A stretch of 64,000 nt of DNA, from the NCBI RefSeq assembly GCF_000272405.2, contig NZ_AJZM02000191.1, positions 25,237 to 89,236 of the forward strand. The letters are read 5' to 3'. This document shows positions 33,410 through 43,569 of the stretch, piece by piece; within the stretch, counting starts at the first letter, position 1, and each line of letters starts with the position of its first letter. The notes below the pieces were generated by a model. That model was given only the letters and a program-made list of their open reading frames with translations. It ran no database searches and was not told where the DNA came from. The position numbers were made by a program, and so were the translations under genes. The DNA comes from Vibrio tasmaniensis 1F-187 (GTDB taxonomy: Bacteria; Pseudomonadota; Gammaproteobacteria; Enterobacterales; Vibrionaceae).

Positions 33410-34003
33410 ATGTCAACAAAACTGGCGAACCCGGCACCACTTGGCCTAATGGGTTTCGGTATGACTACTATACTTCTTAATATCCATAACGCAGGTTTCT
33501 TTCCAATCGATTCAATGATTCTTGCTATGGGTATTTTTTACGGTGGTCTAAGCCAAGTTATCGTGGGCACAATGTGTTTCAAACGTGGTGACACGTTCGG
33601 TACAACTGCGTTTACTTCTTACGGTCTATTCTGGTTATCTTTGGTTGGTTTAATCGTAATGCCTTACATGGGCCTACCAGCAAGTCCAGCAGCGTTTATG
33701 GGTTGGTACCTACTACTATGGGGCATCTTCACTGGCTTCATGTTCATTGGTTCTCTATGCTACCCAGTAGCGAAACAAGTAGTATTCGGTTCACTTACTA
33801 TTTTGTTCTTCCTACTTGCCGCTCGTGATTTCACAGGCAGCGAACTGATCGGTACTATCGCTGGTTTTGAAGGTATCTTCTGTGGTGCGTCAGCTATCTA
33901 CTTTGCAATGGCACAAGTAATCAACAACGAATATGGCCGCACAGTACTGCCAATCGGTGAGAAAAAAGCGCCTCAAATGGCAACACAAGAAATCGCTGCT
34001 TAA
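33410..34003 (+). CDS. satP: Acetate/succinate transporter, GPR1/FUN34/YaaH family
   Basis: Small channel-like carrier of 197 residues with six predicted TM helices. The family motif NPAPLGL is at residues 7-13, and [11 protein letters not shown] and YGLFWLSL are also typical. E. coli SatP carries acetate and succinate with protons; the substrate here is inferred. A strong terminator follows. Convergent with the AGCS symporter gene. Confidence 0.85.
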   Translation: MSTKLANPAPLGLMGFGMTTILLNIHNAGFFPIDSMILAMGIFYGGLSQVIVGTMCFKRGDTFGTTAFTSYGLFWLSLVGLIVMPYMGLPASPAAFMGWYLLLWGIFTGFMFIGSLCYPVAKQVVFGSLTILFFLLAARDFTGSELIGTIAGFEGIFCGASAIYFAMAQVINNEYGRTVLPIGEKKAPQMATQEIAA

Positions 34004-34061
34004 TGCTCTAACTTGGGAACAGTTAGTTTGTTATAAGCCGTTTATTGGTTATGAACAAAAC

Positions 34062-34096
34062 AAAAGGGGTTAGCCGAAATGGCTAACCCCTTTTTT
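34062..34096. terminator. Strong terminator after satP-like gene
   Basis: Fourteen-bp perfect stem AAAAGGGGTTAGCC / GGCTAACCCCTTTT with a 5-nt loop and T/A runs on both sides. It could stop transcription from both directions. Confidence 0.92.
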
Positions 34097-34162
34097 ATGC
34101 GTTATTAATAGCGCGAGTTAAAGCTATCTATTTATTAAAGCAATCTGTTTGCTAAGGTAAGC

Positions 34163-35710
34163 TTAAGCTGAAGGTTGCTCTACAGGTTTACTGTCTGCAA
34201 CTTCAGATTCAGGAGACTTACCTGTTTTACGCTTGTACTTCTCTTCCCAGTAAGTTGCCCCTTTAATGCCTAGTTTTACAGGGTTGAATGTGTACTCAGT
34301 CACACCTTGTTTCTGTTGTTCTTCGTAGTCTGCTAAAGCCTTAAGCGCAGGCTTAGACATGAAGAAGATGATCAGAATACCAACGATGTTTAACCATGCC
34401 ATCAAACCAACACCCACATCACCCATTGCCCATGCAAGGTTTGCTGTTTTAACGGTGCCATAGAAAACGGCACTAATAAGAACAAGCTTAAGTACGAACA
34501 TCATGCCAGGGATCTTGATGGTACGACGTAGGTAAGCAATATTTGTTTCTGCGATGTAGTAGTAAGCAAGAATCGTTGTAAATGCGAAGAAGAACAGAGC
34601 AAATGCGATGAATGGCTTGCCAATGCCTGGCAGTGCACTTTCAATAGCAAGCTGTGTAAATACGGGACCATTCGCACCGATGTTTGCTGCTAGGTTCTGA
34701 ACAAGGAAGACACCTTCAGCGCCGCCGTGAACGTTGTAAGCACCAGTGATGATGATCATGAACGCTGTAGCAGAACATACTAGAAGAGTATCAATGTAGA
34801 TAGAGAACGCTTGAACCAAACCTTGCTGAGCTGGGTGATCAACACTTGCCGCAGCTGCCGCGTGAGGACCAGTACCTTGACCCGCTTCGTTTGAGTAAAC
34901 ACCACGTTTAACACCCCAACCGATTGCAGCACCAAAGCCTGCCATAGGAGTGAATGCATCACCCAGAATCATTCCGAAAACAACAGGAACTTGGCTGATG
35001 TTTAGTAGGATGATAACGAATGCGATGATGATGTAAGCCAATGCCATGAATGGAACGACAATTTGTGTGAAGTTCGCGATACGTTTAACACCACCAAAGA
35101 TGATGAAAGCAAGGATGATAGCAACAACAGTACCAGTGAAAATTTTAGCGAAACTGAATGTACCGATAGCTGTTTCAATCATATCACCTGAGCCAAATGC
35201 AGCTTCTACAGCATTACCTATACTGTTTGACTGAACACCTGGAAGCAAAATGCCACATGCAAAAATAGTCGCGATAGCGAAGATCCATGCGTACCACTTC
35301 TGACCCATTGCTTTTTCAATGTAGTAAGCCGGACCACCACGGAACTGGCCTTCATCTTCTTCTTTATAGATTTGCGCCAGCGTAGATTCTGCGTAAGCAG
35401 TCGCCGCGCCAAAGAAAGCTACCACCCACATCCAGAATACGGCACCTGGGCCACCGAAACCGATAGCGGCAGCAACACCTGCAATGTTACCTGTACCTAC
35501 ACGGCCAGACAGCGAAACGGCAAGAGCTTGGAAAGACGAGATGCCTTTTGATGAGCTTTTACCCGAAAGTAGCAAGCGCCACATTTCAAAGAAGTGACGG
35601 ATTTGAACAAATCGAGTCATGATGGAGTAGAACAAACCTGCACCTAAACATAGGTAGATAAGTACTGGGCTCCAGATTATTCCATTCAAAAAATCAACGA
35701 ACGACTGCAT
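34163..35710 (-). CDS. Alanine/glycine:cation symporter (AGCS family)
   Basis: Sodium-coupled amino acid carrier of 515 residues with about ten TM helices. Family signatures include FQALAVSLSGRVGTGNIAGVA near residue 65 and GVKRGVYSNEAGQGTGPHAAAAA in the middle. The C-terminal ~60 residues are cytoplasmic and charged. Single gene with a long 5' region. Alanine or glycine is the likely substrate by family. Confidence 0.92.
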   Translation of the reverse strand: MQSFVDFLNGIIWSPVLIYLCLGAGLFYSIMTRFVQIRHFFEMWRLLLSGKSSSKGISSFQALAVSLSGRVGTGNIAGVAAAIGFGGPGAVFWMWVVAFFGAATAYAESTLAQIYKEEDEGQFRGGPAYYIEKAMGQKWYAWIFAIATIFACGILLPGVQSNSIGNAVEAAFGSGDMIETAIGTFSFAKIFTGTVVAIILAFIIFGGVKRIANFTQIVVPFMALAYIIIAFVIILLNISQVPVVFGMILGDAFTPMAGFGAAIGWGVKRGVYSNEAGQGTGPHAAAAASVDHPAQQGLVQAFSIYIDTLLVCSATAFMIIITGAYNVHGGAEGVFLVQNLAANIGANGPVFTQLAIESALPGIGKPFIAFALFFFAFTTILAYYYIAETNIAYLRRTIKIPGMMFVLKLVLISAVFYGTVKTANLAWAMGDVGVGLMAWLNIVGILIIFFMSKPALKALADYEEQQKQGVTEYTFNPVKLGIKGATYWEEKYKRKTGKSPESEVADSKPVEQPSA

Positions 35711-36181
35711 GAGTATTTTCCCTGTTAGTTTTGCTTATGATTGTTTTTCGAACAACACAATACTTCACTTGTAACCCGAGTGTTAAATTATTTAACTGCG
35801 CATTGGGATTACTGTGACATAAAGCAAGTTATAGAGGGTGTTTGTTAATGCTTAGTGCTAATTCGATAATCGTTCCATTTAACTTGTTATGCAACAGATT
35901 GTTGCGGCTGGTGTTTTGCAAAGTGAATAAATAGTGATTAATACAAAAGGGTGGGGAGGTGCGCAGAAGAAGGGTAGGTGTGCACAAGAGACGAAATTGC
36001 GTAAAACAGCGGTTAAAGCCACTTAGCATGAACGGCTGATATATGAGTGGTGAGATGGATTTGATTGGAATATATCACCTGCATCGAGTGATCTCGCAGG
36101 CCTAAGAAACTGTGCCTTTGAAGGCTCGATAATTCTGGCCTTCATGTTTACTGAGTGAAAGTAGCTAGTTTGATGCCTGTT
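35711..36181. other. Intergenic region upstream of the AGCS gene
   Basis: This 471-bp gap lies between the AGCS gene start and the stop of the MBL gene. It contains the perfect palindrome GTTAAATTATTTAAC at 35782-35796, a candidate operator, and no convincing ORF. Confidence 0.55.
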
Positions 36182-37522
36182 TCAAACAACCACGAACCCT
36201 CGCGCCTGTAATTCTTTAGCGAACTCAGACTGAGTATTTGGCTCACCGTGAATCAAATGCACCTCTTTTGGTGGAGTCGCTATGCCCTCTATAAATCGAT
36301 TGAGATCCTCTTTATCGGCATGAGCAGAATAGCCAGACATGCCATGAATTTGAGCATTAACCTCAACGTCTTTGTTATCAATAGAAACCTGCATTTCGCC
36401 TTGTTGCAGCTCTCGTCCGAGCGTTCCGTGTGCTTGATAGCCCGCTAAAATCACATCCGTCCGTTTATCTGGAAGCAAAGCCGATAAGTAGTTCATGATC
36501 CTGCCGCCCTGACACATCCCAGAAGCTGCAACCACAATCGCGGGTTCACCTGTCGACTTGAGACGGTTAACGATTTTCTTGTGCATTCTATGTCCATCAA
36601 CCGTAATGCACTGCTCAAAAGCGAGTGGGTGACGTTTCAGTTCAAGACGCTGCTTTGCTTCTTGCCCCCATAACTCTTTAAAGCGTCGGTATGAACGCGT
36701 CACTTTTTGAGCCATCGGAGAATCGAGAATAATAGGAATATCGCTACTGAGTTGATGCTCAAAGATCAGGTGTTCGATATCAAACAGCAATTCCTGAGTT
36801 CTGCCGATACTAAAAGCCGGGATTAGAATAACGCCGCCATCGAGTAACGAACGATCAATGATTGATTTGAGGCGTTCAGAGCGTGAAGCAATATCGTCGT
36901 GCGTGCTAGTGCCGTAAGTCGACTCAATAAACAGATAGTCGGCTTGTTGTGGTGGTTTAGGATCCGGCAGCAGTGGCGTGTTACTAGGGCCCAAGTCACC
37001 TGAAAAGACCACTACCTCTTGGTTGGGTAACTTAATCTCTATATAGGCCGAACCTAAGATATGCCCTGCAGGTTGAAAACGGGCATACAGAGTATTTGGC
37101 CTATGATGATCCTTTCCGTTGTTTTGCTGTTTAGACGTGATTGGAAACCATTCCACGTAAGGCTTGGGAGCAATTAACGAATGAATCTTTTTGAGTCTCA
37201 GCTTCGACTGTTTATTGCTGAGCCCTTGCAGTTTTAAGCCATCTTCAATCATTAAAGGAGCGAGCTCTGCGGTGGCTTGCGTGCAATAAATTGGCTGGTT
37301 AAATCCACTGGCGAGTAACCAAGGTAATCGGCCAATATGATCAATGTGAGTATGAGTCAGCAGCAGAGCGTTAAGGTGGGACGTTTCAAATTCAATATCA
37401 AGAGGGCGGGTGTCTTCTCCTTGAAAAAGGCCACAATCGATGAGAACCGCTTGGCCTGAATCTCTTAATTCGTGACAAGATCCTGTAACGGTATGTTTGC
37501 CGCCATGGTGAATCACTTCCAT
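36182..37522 (-). CDS. MBL-fold beta-CASP nuclease-like protein
   Basis: A protein of 446 residues of the metallo-beta-lactamase/beta-CASP group used on RNA. The metal motif H57-T-H59-I-D61-H62 is present, and the beta-CASP core carries IPAFSIGRTQELLFDIEHLI and AASGMCQGGRIMNYL. The RMMBL C-terminal motif is GYSAHADKEDL. Related bacterial proteins are annotated as exonucleases or mRNA 3'-end-processing-like enzymes; the actual substrate is unknown. No N-terminal KH domain, unlike archaeal CPSF homologues. Confidence 0.85.
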   Translation of the reverse strand: MEVIHHGGKHTVTGSCHELRDSGQAVLIDCGLFQGEDTRPLDIEFETSHLNALLLTHTHIDHIGRLPWLLASGFNQPIYCTQATAELAPLMIEDGLKLQGLSNKQSKLRLKKIHSLIAPKPYVEWFPITSKQQNNGKDHHRPNTLYARFQPAGHILGSAYIEIKLPNQEVVVFSGDLGPSNTPLLPDPKPPQQADYLFIESTYGTSTHDDIASRSERLKSIIDRSLLDGGVILIPAFSIGRTQELLFDIEHLIFEHQLSSDIPIILDSPMAQKVTRSYRRFKELWGQEAKQRLELKRHPLAFEQCITVDGHRMHKKIVNRLKSTGEPAIVVAASGMCQGGRIMNYLSALLPDKRTDVILAGYQAHGTLGRELQQGEMQVSIDNKDVEVNAQIHGMSGYSAHADKEDLNRFIEGIATPPKEVHLIHGEPNTQSEFAKELQARGFVVV

Positions 37523-37699
37523 CGTTTACTCCCATTACTCTATAAAGCCATTAACGCCTGTTTTTATTGTGCGGATAAGCGCCAGCAAGTAAAACAAGAA
37601 CAATGAGAGTTGCGATCGTTGAGTGTCTTTTTAAGTAACTGAGCAATGACTCTGTGGGTTCGTTGCGAGTTAGTTCTTGTTCCTTCTGTAACTACCTTG

Positions 37700-38467
37700 T
37701 TAGCGCGCGGAAGAACCGTCTGAATCCAGTTCTGGGTTTTTCTGTGCCTCTATACGAGCCACTTCGGCATCAAGCTCTGCTATTTTTTCAGCCATAATTG
37801 CGTGACAGCGATTGGCCAGCTCTCTAGCGTCGCTGATCTTGTATCCAGACACATCGATAGGTTTGAGCATCTCGGTGATCACAATGCCATTATTAACTCG
37901 GTTGAGGTCAATCTTATTGTGTGTGGTGCTGGTACACATCGGGGTGATAGGTACGCCAGCTTCAATCGCCATTCGAAAAGCGCCCGTTTTGAATGGCAGT
38001 AGTCCACGCCCTTTACTGCGCGTTCCTTCAGGGTAAACCCAAACAGACAGATCTCGCTGGTGAATCGCTTCCGCCACTTGCTTGATGGTATCGCGTGCTT
38101 TGGACTTGTCTTCGCGGTTAATTAAAATATTACCGGTGATCCAATACAGCAGGCCAAAGAAGGGCACGTACAACAAATCGCGTTTGCCTAAAGAAACCGT
38201 GCGAGGCCTTAACATCCCTGGGGCGGTCACAAAGTCCAACACGCTTTGGTGGTTAGATATGTAGACGCTCTTTTCTGGTGTCGGCGCATTATCTAGGCCT
38301 CTCTGTAGGATCTTTACCCCAACGAGTTTTTGTAATTGGTTGAACCAACGGCAAAAAACGTACACATGCTTTGGGTTTTTGGGGCTAAACAAGCAGTAAC
38401 CAAAAGCACATAGAGTGGTGAAAATAATAAACACCGTCGCCAAAATAATACGAAGAACAGCAAGCAC
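37700..38467 (-). CDS. 1-acyl-sn-glycerol-3-phosphate acyltransferase, PlsC type
   Basis: Membrane acyltransferase that makes phosphatidic acid from lysophosphatidic acid. It has 255 residues. An N-terminal TM helix is near 5-25. The catalytic NHxxxxD box is N72-H73-QSVL-D78, with the substrate box PEGTRS at 146-151. Vibrios often carry more than one PlsC-like enzyme, so I give no symbol. Confidence 0.88.
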   Translation of the reverse strand: MLAVLRIILATVFIIFTTLCAFGYCLFSPKNPKHVYVFCRWFNQLQKLVGVKILQRGLDNAPTPEKSVYISNHQSVLDFVTAPGMLRPRTVSLGKRDLLYVPFFGLLYWITGNILINREDKSKARDTIKQVAEAIHQRDLSVWVYPEGTRSKGRGLLPFKTGAFRMAIEAGVPITPMCTSTTHNKIDLNRVNNGIVITEMLKPIDVSGYKISDARELANRCHAIMAEKIAELDAEVARIEAQKNPELDSDGSSAR

Positions 38468-38664
38468 AATTCACTCCTTACTCACGACAAGATTGCAGTG
38501 ATTAAATAGTTTTAGATGCTTGAAGTTTTCACTCTATTTAACCGAATTGCAACAATTAACTGTTTTAGGGGGCTGTTTTTAGATCTTTATATAAAACAAG
38601 GACTAACGATGGGTGTTTGACGCAGTTATCGAGCTTACACGTGTTCACCAGTAGGTAGGCATGT

Positions 38665-39603
38665 TCACCAATACTGTTTATTTGGATCCGACTTTTCTAC
38701 CCATTCAGGATCTTGGCGTGATTCTAAATAGAGCTGTAGGCCGTTATAAGACATGAAAGCAGCAGGGCCACCAAGATGTTCGAAATAGTCAAAATAATCA
38801 TCTTCGAGTGCGCAAAGGTGAGCTAAATCTATAACGTTATTCATCATTGCCCATTGAATAGCGAAAACCGGAGCCGTCGAACCTGAAATGCTGACCTCTT
38901 CGACATTTGGGTTGAACAGTGAATTGGCTTGCTCAAGCTGTATCTCTTCTTGTTCAGACTCTTGCTGTAACACCTCTTCGATGATCTCTGAACGTTTGGT
39001 ATTAGAGACATTCTTGTTCAGCTTGGCGATTCGAAGTGCGTAGCTAAAACGGTCTGTTGAAACAATGTCGACAAGCTGCGACAACAGCTCTTTGTCTACG
39101 CCCGCAGCCTTGGTGAAATAGTCGATACATGAATTGATTGATGCGTAACGAGTACCGTCAAACTCAAAGCCACTGGTTTCGTCGTATACCTCAAGTGGGA
39201 TGTCATCAACCGACAAAGGCCAGCCTCTATAATCGACTCGTTGTTTGGCTATTTGATACATTTTCCAAGCACTACGGCCAAATCCGCCAAGCGTCGAGCC
39301 TGAAAAATCAGAATCAATAAGCTCTTGTTCCGTCCAGTTTTCACCGATGCCTAGGTGCTTTGCGTACTTATCGATGAGTGCGTGTTTTATCTGATCGCGC
39401 ACCGCCCAAATTGAAGTCAGACTCTTGGAATAGTTAATTCTCGCACACTCCTTGCAAGCCGGCAGTGCTATCGGTGAATAGTCTATCTTGGCAATAGCTT
39501 GTGCAGTCTTAGGGAATTCAACAACATCATTGGAAGGTTCACCACAAAACCAACAGGTGTGGCGCAGGTTGAACGGGGTATCTATGTGTGAGTATGTGGT
39601 CAT
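38665..39603 (-). CDS. Hypothetical protein with N-terminal Cys4 zinc site
   Basis: A protein of 312 residues. The N-terminus has C17-x2-C20 and C50-x2-C53 (CWFC..CKEC), probably one treble-clef-like zinc site. The middle contains RYASINSCIDYFTKAAG and an acidic coiled stretch near 220-240 (EEVLQQESEQEEIQLEQ). I do not recognise the family. Divergent from the methyltransferase-HNH gene at 39874, with 270 bp between them. A functional link is possible but not shown. Confidence 0.7.
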   Translation of the reverse strand: MTTYSHIDTPFNLRHTCWFCGEPSNDVVEFPKTAQAIAKIDYSPIALPACKECARINYSKSLTSIWAVRDQIKHALIDKYAKHLGIGENWTEQELIDSDFSGSTLGGFGRSAWKMYQIAKQRVDYRGWPLSVDDIPLEVYDETSGFEFDGTRYASINSCIDYFTKAAGVDKELLSQLVDIVSTDRFSYALRIAKLNKNVSNTKRSEIIEEVLQQESEQEEIQLEQANSLFNPNVEEVSISGSTAPVFAIQWAMMNNVIDLAHLCALEDDYFDYFEHLGGPAAFMSYNGLQLYLESRQDPEWVEKSDPNKQYW

Positions 39604-39873
39604 TAGTCTTTATCAGCTAGGTACTTGAGGCGAGTTAATCATCTTCAAACAATTATCTCTGTTCGCACGTCAGCTTGCACCTTGTTTGTTTTTGTTTTGC
39701 TGACGAAACTGATTCGTGATGTGACTCGCCTGACGATCTCATTAGGTGGATATTGATATAAAACAGTCACTAACGATAAATATTGATTGGTGTGGCTGAA
39801 CTTACATGACTTGCTAGCAATCGCCTAAGCTCCCCATTACTATTGAGATAGACTCCTAACCCCAATAGCGCAT

Positions 39874-41586
39874 ATGTCCTCATCGATTCCTTTTTACGAT
39901 AAAAATGCTCACACACTTTGTGAACAGTACAACTCAGTGACGTTCGAGACGGTACATAAAAGCTGGCAAGCTTATTGGCCTTTAGAGGGCGATAAAGTAC
40001 TAGATGTTGGTGCAGGAAGTGGTCGTGATGCGCTATGGATGCACAAAGCCGGAGCTGATGTTATTGCGATAGAACCAAGTGCTTCATTACGCGAACAAGG
40101 CTCGAAATATACAAGCCCAAGTGTTAGCTGGATTGATGATTCACTTCCCTCGCTTAGCCGCACTGAAAACCTCGGAATACGTTTTGATTTGATATTGGTG
40201 AGCGCGGTTTGGATGCATCTTGCTCCGTCTCATCGAGAGCGTGCATTTAGAAAGTTGTCTAACTTGCTGGCTCCAAATGGCAAGTTGGTGATTACTTTGC
40301 GTCATGGGGAGTTTAAAGACAGTCGACAAGGCTATGAAGTCTCAGTTGAAGAGCTCGAGCGTTTATCAAAAAACAGCGCCTTGTTGGTTCGTCATGTTGA
40401 TGATAGCCAAGATACATTGAACCGCAGTGAAGTGTGGTGGCAAACCGTGGTGATGACATTACCAGATGATGGCTCCGGCGACTTGAACAAGGTGCGCCAC
40501 ATTATTGTGAATGACAACAAGTCGGCCACATACAAGCTGGCCTTATTAAGAACTTTACTGAGAATTGCGGATGCTCATTCAGGCGCTGTGATTGATCGAA
40601 CGGATGGGAAAATTTCTCTACCAGTGGGCTTAGTTGCTCTGTATTGGGTAAGGCAGTTTAAGCGTTTGATTGATATCGATATAGAAGGCGCTGGGATTCA
40701 GCAAAATAGCAACACGAGTAAAGGCCTCGGATTTGTAAAAGAGGATGGTTGGAATAAACTCAAACACCTCAGTGCTGATGATCTAGCGATAGGCACTATG
40801 TTTCTCGGCGATGAAGCCAAGGCACTACAGAAGCTGTTTTCACAAACGATCAGCACCATTAAATCAGGGCCTGTGACTTTTATTTATCAAGGCTCGAAAG
40901 ACAACCGACTATTCGATATATACCCACCTCAGAAACGACGGAAGAGCCGAGAATCACTGGTCATTGATAGTGAGTTCTTAGAAAGCTTTGGCTATTTCAC
41001 TCTCGATGAAAGCCTGTGGGAGTGCTTTAGAATCTACCACTCTTGGATTGAACCGCTGGTGGTGAATCAATGGGTCATGGAGATGCAGCGTTTCGAGTTG
41101 AACCGACAGCGAAGTATCTCACTACAGACGTATCACGACTGCTTGGTATGGATCGATCAAAACCACGATACTCGCGATGTGCGTAAACGTGTCGAACAAC
41201 TTAGATCTGAACGTGCCGATATTGTCAGTGTCTGGAGTGGAAAATCATTAAAAAATGAGTATCACGTTGATCACTGCTTGCCTTTTGCTTATTGGCCGAA
41301 TAACGACAAGTGGAACCTCTTTCCGACCACAAGCAAAGAGAACCTAAGCAAAAGTGACAAAGTTCCTACGGCTGAAAAACTTCGAGCGTCTAAGTTTCGT
41401 ATTCTCGAATGGTGGCAATTGGCGTGGAACGATTCGGCTCATTTTGAACAACAATTCTTTTCTGAAGCAGCACTTTCTCTACCCAATATTCCACCACAGT
41501 GTCGAGACTTCGAAGAGGTGTTCGATGCAATGGGTTTACAGGTACGTGGCGTGAAAAGCAGACTGTTAATTAATGAGTGGCACTGA
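39874..41586 (+). CDS. Class I SAM methyltransferase fused to an HNH nuclease domain
   Basis: A protein of 570 residues. An N-terminal SAM-methyltransferase domain covers about 10-200, with motif I VLDVGAGSG at 42-50 and the acidic DVIAIEPS end of motif II. A middle region of about 205-380 has no recognised motif. A C-terminal HNH-like domain has YHVDHCLPF (D466, H467), NDKWNLFP (N481) and KENLSKSDK. HNH and methyltransferase activities in one chain recall modification-restriction logic, but motif I alone does not tell whether DNA, RNA or a small molecule is methylated. Unknown Cys4 neighbour upstream, DUF429 gene downstream. Confidence 0.75.
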   Translation: MSSSIPFYDKNAHTLCEQYNSVTFETVHKSWQAYWPLEGDKVLDVGAGSGRDALWMHKAGADVIAIEPSASLREQGSKYTSPSVSWIDDSLPSLSRTENLGIRFDLILVSAVWMHLAPSHRERAFRKLSNLLAPNGKLVITLRHGEFKDSRQGYEVSVEELERLSKNSALLVRHVDDSQDTLNRSEVWWQTVVMTLPDDGSGDLNKVRHIIVNDNKSATYKLALLRTLLRIADAHSGAVIDRTDGKISLPVGLVALYWVRQFKRLIDIDIEGAGIQQNSNTSKGLGFVKEDGWNKLKHLSADDLAIGTMFLGDEAKALQKLFSQTISTIKSGPVTFIYQGSKDNRLFDIYPPQKRRKSRESLVIDSEFLESFGYFTLDESLWECFRIYHSWIEPLVVNQWVMEMQRFELNRQRSISLQTYHDCLVWIDQNHDTRDVRKRVEQLRSERADIVSVWSGKSLKNEYHVDHCLPFAYWPNNDKWNLFPTTSKENLSKSDKVPTAEKLRASKFRILEWWQLAWNDSAHFEQQFFSEAALSLPNIPPQCRDFEEVFDAMGLQVRGVKSRLLINEWH

Positions 41587-41643
41587 TCATTAAGTGGCTA
41601 GTTATCCCAAATAGCCCTCAACAAACTAATCATCGAGAACACA

Positions 41644-42372
41644 ATGAAATACATCGGAATTGATGGCTGCAAGGCAGGTTGGATCGCTTGGATTGTCTCT
41701 GGCAATGAGCCACCTGAGTTCAAGGTGGTAAAGACCCTAGATGAGTTGCTTGACGATCTTACGGGAGCAACAACGTTAATCGATATGCCTATTGGTTTTA
41801 GCGATTCACAGACTCCGGATAGATTATGCGATAAAGCAGCAAGGCGCTTTCTCACCAGTAAGCGTGGCTCTTCCGTTTTTCCTGTTCCGTGCCGAGAGGC
41901 GGTTTACCAAACCGATTACATTGCGGGATGTAATGCCAATGTGGAGCAGCTTGATAAGAAGTTTTCTAAACAGACTTGGGGAATTGTGCCCAAGATCCGC
42001 GAGCTTGATGAGCTCATTGAAACTCATCCCAATCTTTCTATCAGGGAATCACATCCTGAAGTTGTGTTTGCAGCATTGAAAGGTGAACCGCTGACGTTTT
42101 CAAAACGAACACAAGAAGGCAAAGAGGAAAGGCTTTCTATTATTCAGCAACTTGCCCCTCAGTGGTGTGACGGCTTGTCGTTGTCCATTTCAAATACCAA
42201 GCGTAAAGACGTCGCGATAGATGATATTTACGATGCTTTTGTACTGATGTTGATCGCCTATTACGCTCCGCAATTATCGACCTTACCTGAACTTTCTGAT
42301 GTTGGTGGAGAAGCTGACAAGGATCAGAACGGACGAGTTCGAGAGATTGTCTATTGGGACAAAACGCACTAA
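41644..42372 (+). CDS. DUF429 family protein
   Basis: A protein of 242 residues. The N-terminus YIGIDGCKAGWIAWIV and TLIDMPIGF are hallmarks of DUF429, which has an RNase H-like fold; biochemical function unknown. RESHPEVVFAAL and IDDIYDAFVLMLIAYY match the family core. 57 bp after the methyltransferase-HNH gene in the same direction, so they may share a transcript. Confidence 0.85.
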   Translation: MKYIGIDGCKAGWIAWIVSGNEPPEFKVVKTLDELLDDLTGATTLIDMPIGFSDSQTPDRLCDKAARRFLTSKRGSSVFPVPCREAVYQTDYIAGCNANVEQLDKKFSKQTWGIVPKIRELDELIETHPNLSIRESHPEVVFAALKGEPLTFSKRTQEGKEERLSIIQQLAPQWCDGLSLSISNTKRKDVAIDDIYDAFVLMLIAYYAPQLSTLPELSDVGGEADKDQNGRVREIVYWDKTH

Positions 42373-42454
42373 CAAAGCGTGCGCTCAACTTGGCCTAATA
42401 TGCTATTTTCCAACTTCTGCTACTTTTCACTCTTACTATTTTTGAGTCTTTTAT

Positions 42455-43264
42455 ATGAAACGTTTTATTGTCGGCTGGCTGGCCACTGTGCTCAGTGCTG
42501 CGAGTTATGCCCAGGTTGCCTCTATATCTCAATGGCAATGCGACATGATGAAAAAGAACAATGTCTTGAGTAGTGGTGCGCCCGTTGGTTGTGAGCGGCT
42601 ATCCAAAGTGGATTTCGCTTTCATTAATTTCAAAGGGGAAACGCAACAGGGCAATATGATCGTGCTTGATGTTATTGCGCCAGCTGTTGAACAAATCTTT
42701 TCAGAGCTTAAACAGCGCAATTTTCCTCTTCATTCCGCTCGCCTAATGCGTGAGTTTAAAGGTGACGATAGCGCCTCAATGGACGCGAACAACAGTAGCG
42801 CGTTTAACGCTCGTCCTATTACAGGCGGAGGAGGTTGGTCGAAACATGCCTATGGTGTGGCAATCGACATCAACCCAGTTCAAAATCCTTTCTTAGAGTT
42901 CGATAGCAAGGGACGAATCACGGTAAAGCCTTCACAATCAGCGGCTCGCTATGTGAACCGTACTCGTTTTCGCGCGCGTGATGAAATTGAACGCCGAGGC
43001 ATGGCAGAAGATGTGATTGAGCTGTTTGCTCATCACGGATTTATGATCTGGGGAGGGGATTGGAATAGCCCAATCGATACTCAGCATTTTGAGGTCGGCT
43101 CAAGAAAGTTCGTTAACCAACTGCTCTCTAAACCACAACCTGAAGCCAAAGTGTTATTTGAGCGCTACGTCGAATCTTATCGACAGTGCTCTATCAAAAA
43201 TAAAGGCGAGAACGCAGAAAAAGCTCGAGCTATCTGTGCAAAGAAAACAGTCGGCACTTTTTAG
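42455..43264 (+). CDS. M15-family peptidase (D-Ala-D-Ala carboxypeptidase type)
   Basis: A protein of 269 residues with a signal peptide ending near residue 20 (AASYA/QV). The zinc ligands H131, D138 and H211 (SKHAYGVAIDINP and TQHFEV) match the M15C endolysin/VanY pattern. Probably a periplasmic peptidoglycan peptidase; exact bond not known. Confidence 0.85.
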   Translation: MKRFIVGWLATVLSAASYAQVASISQWQCDMMKKNNVLSSGAPVGCERLSKVDFAFINFKGETQQGNMIVLDVIAPAVEQIFSELKQRNFPLHSARLMREFKGDDSASMDANNSSAFNARPITGGGGWSKHAYGVAIDINPVQNPFLEFDSKGRITVKPSQSAARYVNRTRFRARDEIERRGMAEDVIELFAHHGFMIWGGDWNSPIDTQHFEVGSRKFVNQLLSKPQPEAKVLFERYVESYRQCSIKNKGENAEKARAICAKKTVGTF

Positions 43265-43569
43265 TGCTATGTTTATCTAGAACCGTTTGTGTTTTAGCAA
43301 GTTAAACTCGCTTCAGGTGTGTTTTGAATCGCTAAGGTCAGCGCTTGTCGTTGGCCTTTTTGGTATTTATTTTTTCAATAGAACACCACATATTGAAAAG
43401 GTTATCGGGTATCCAATGGTCAATAATCGATAAGCGAATGCTGCGCAAAGTCATCGGTTTGTCATCGAAAAACTCATAGCGTTAACGTTATGTGAGAACC
43501 ATTGCTGGTGGGGGAACTATTTGCCGAATCGCCAGTATTATTAGTGAACTGATCACAACGGACCAACTA
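43265..43569. other. Gap before the retropepsin-like gene
   Basis: This 305-bp region contains a weak AAGG..CCTT hairpin with a T tail at about 43334-43360 and a presumed promoter for the next gene. No ORF supported. Confidence 0.5.
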
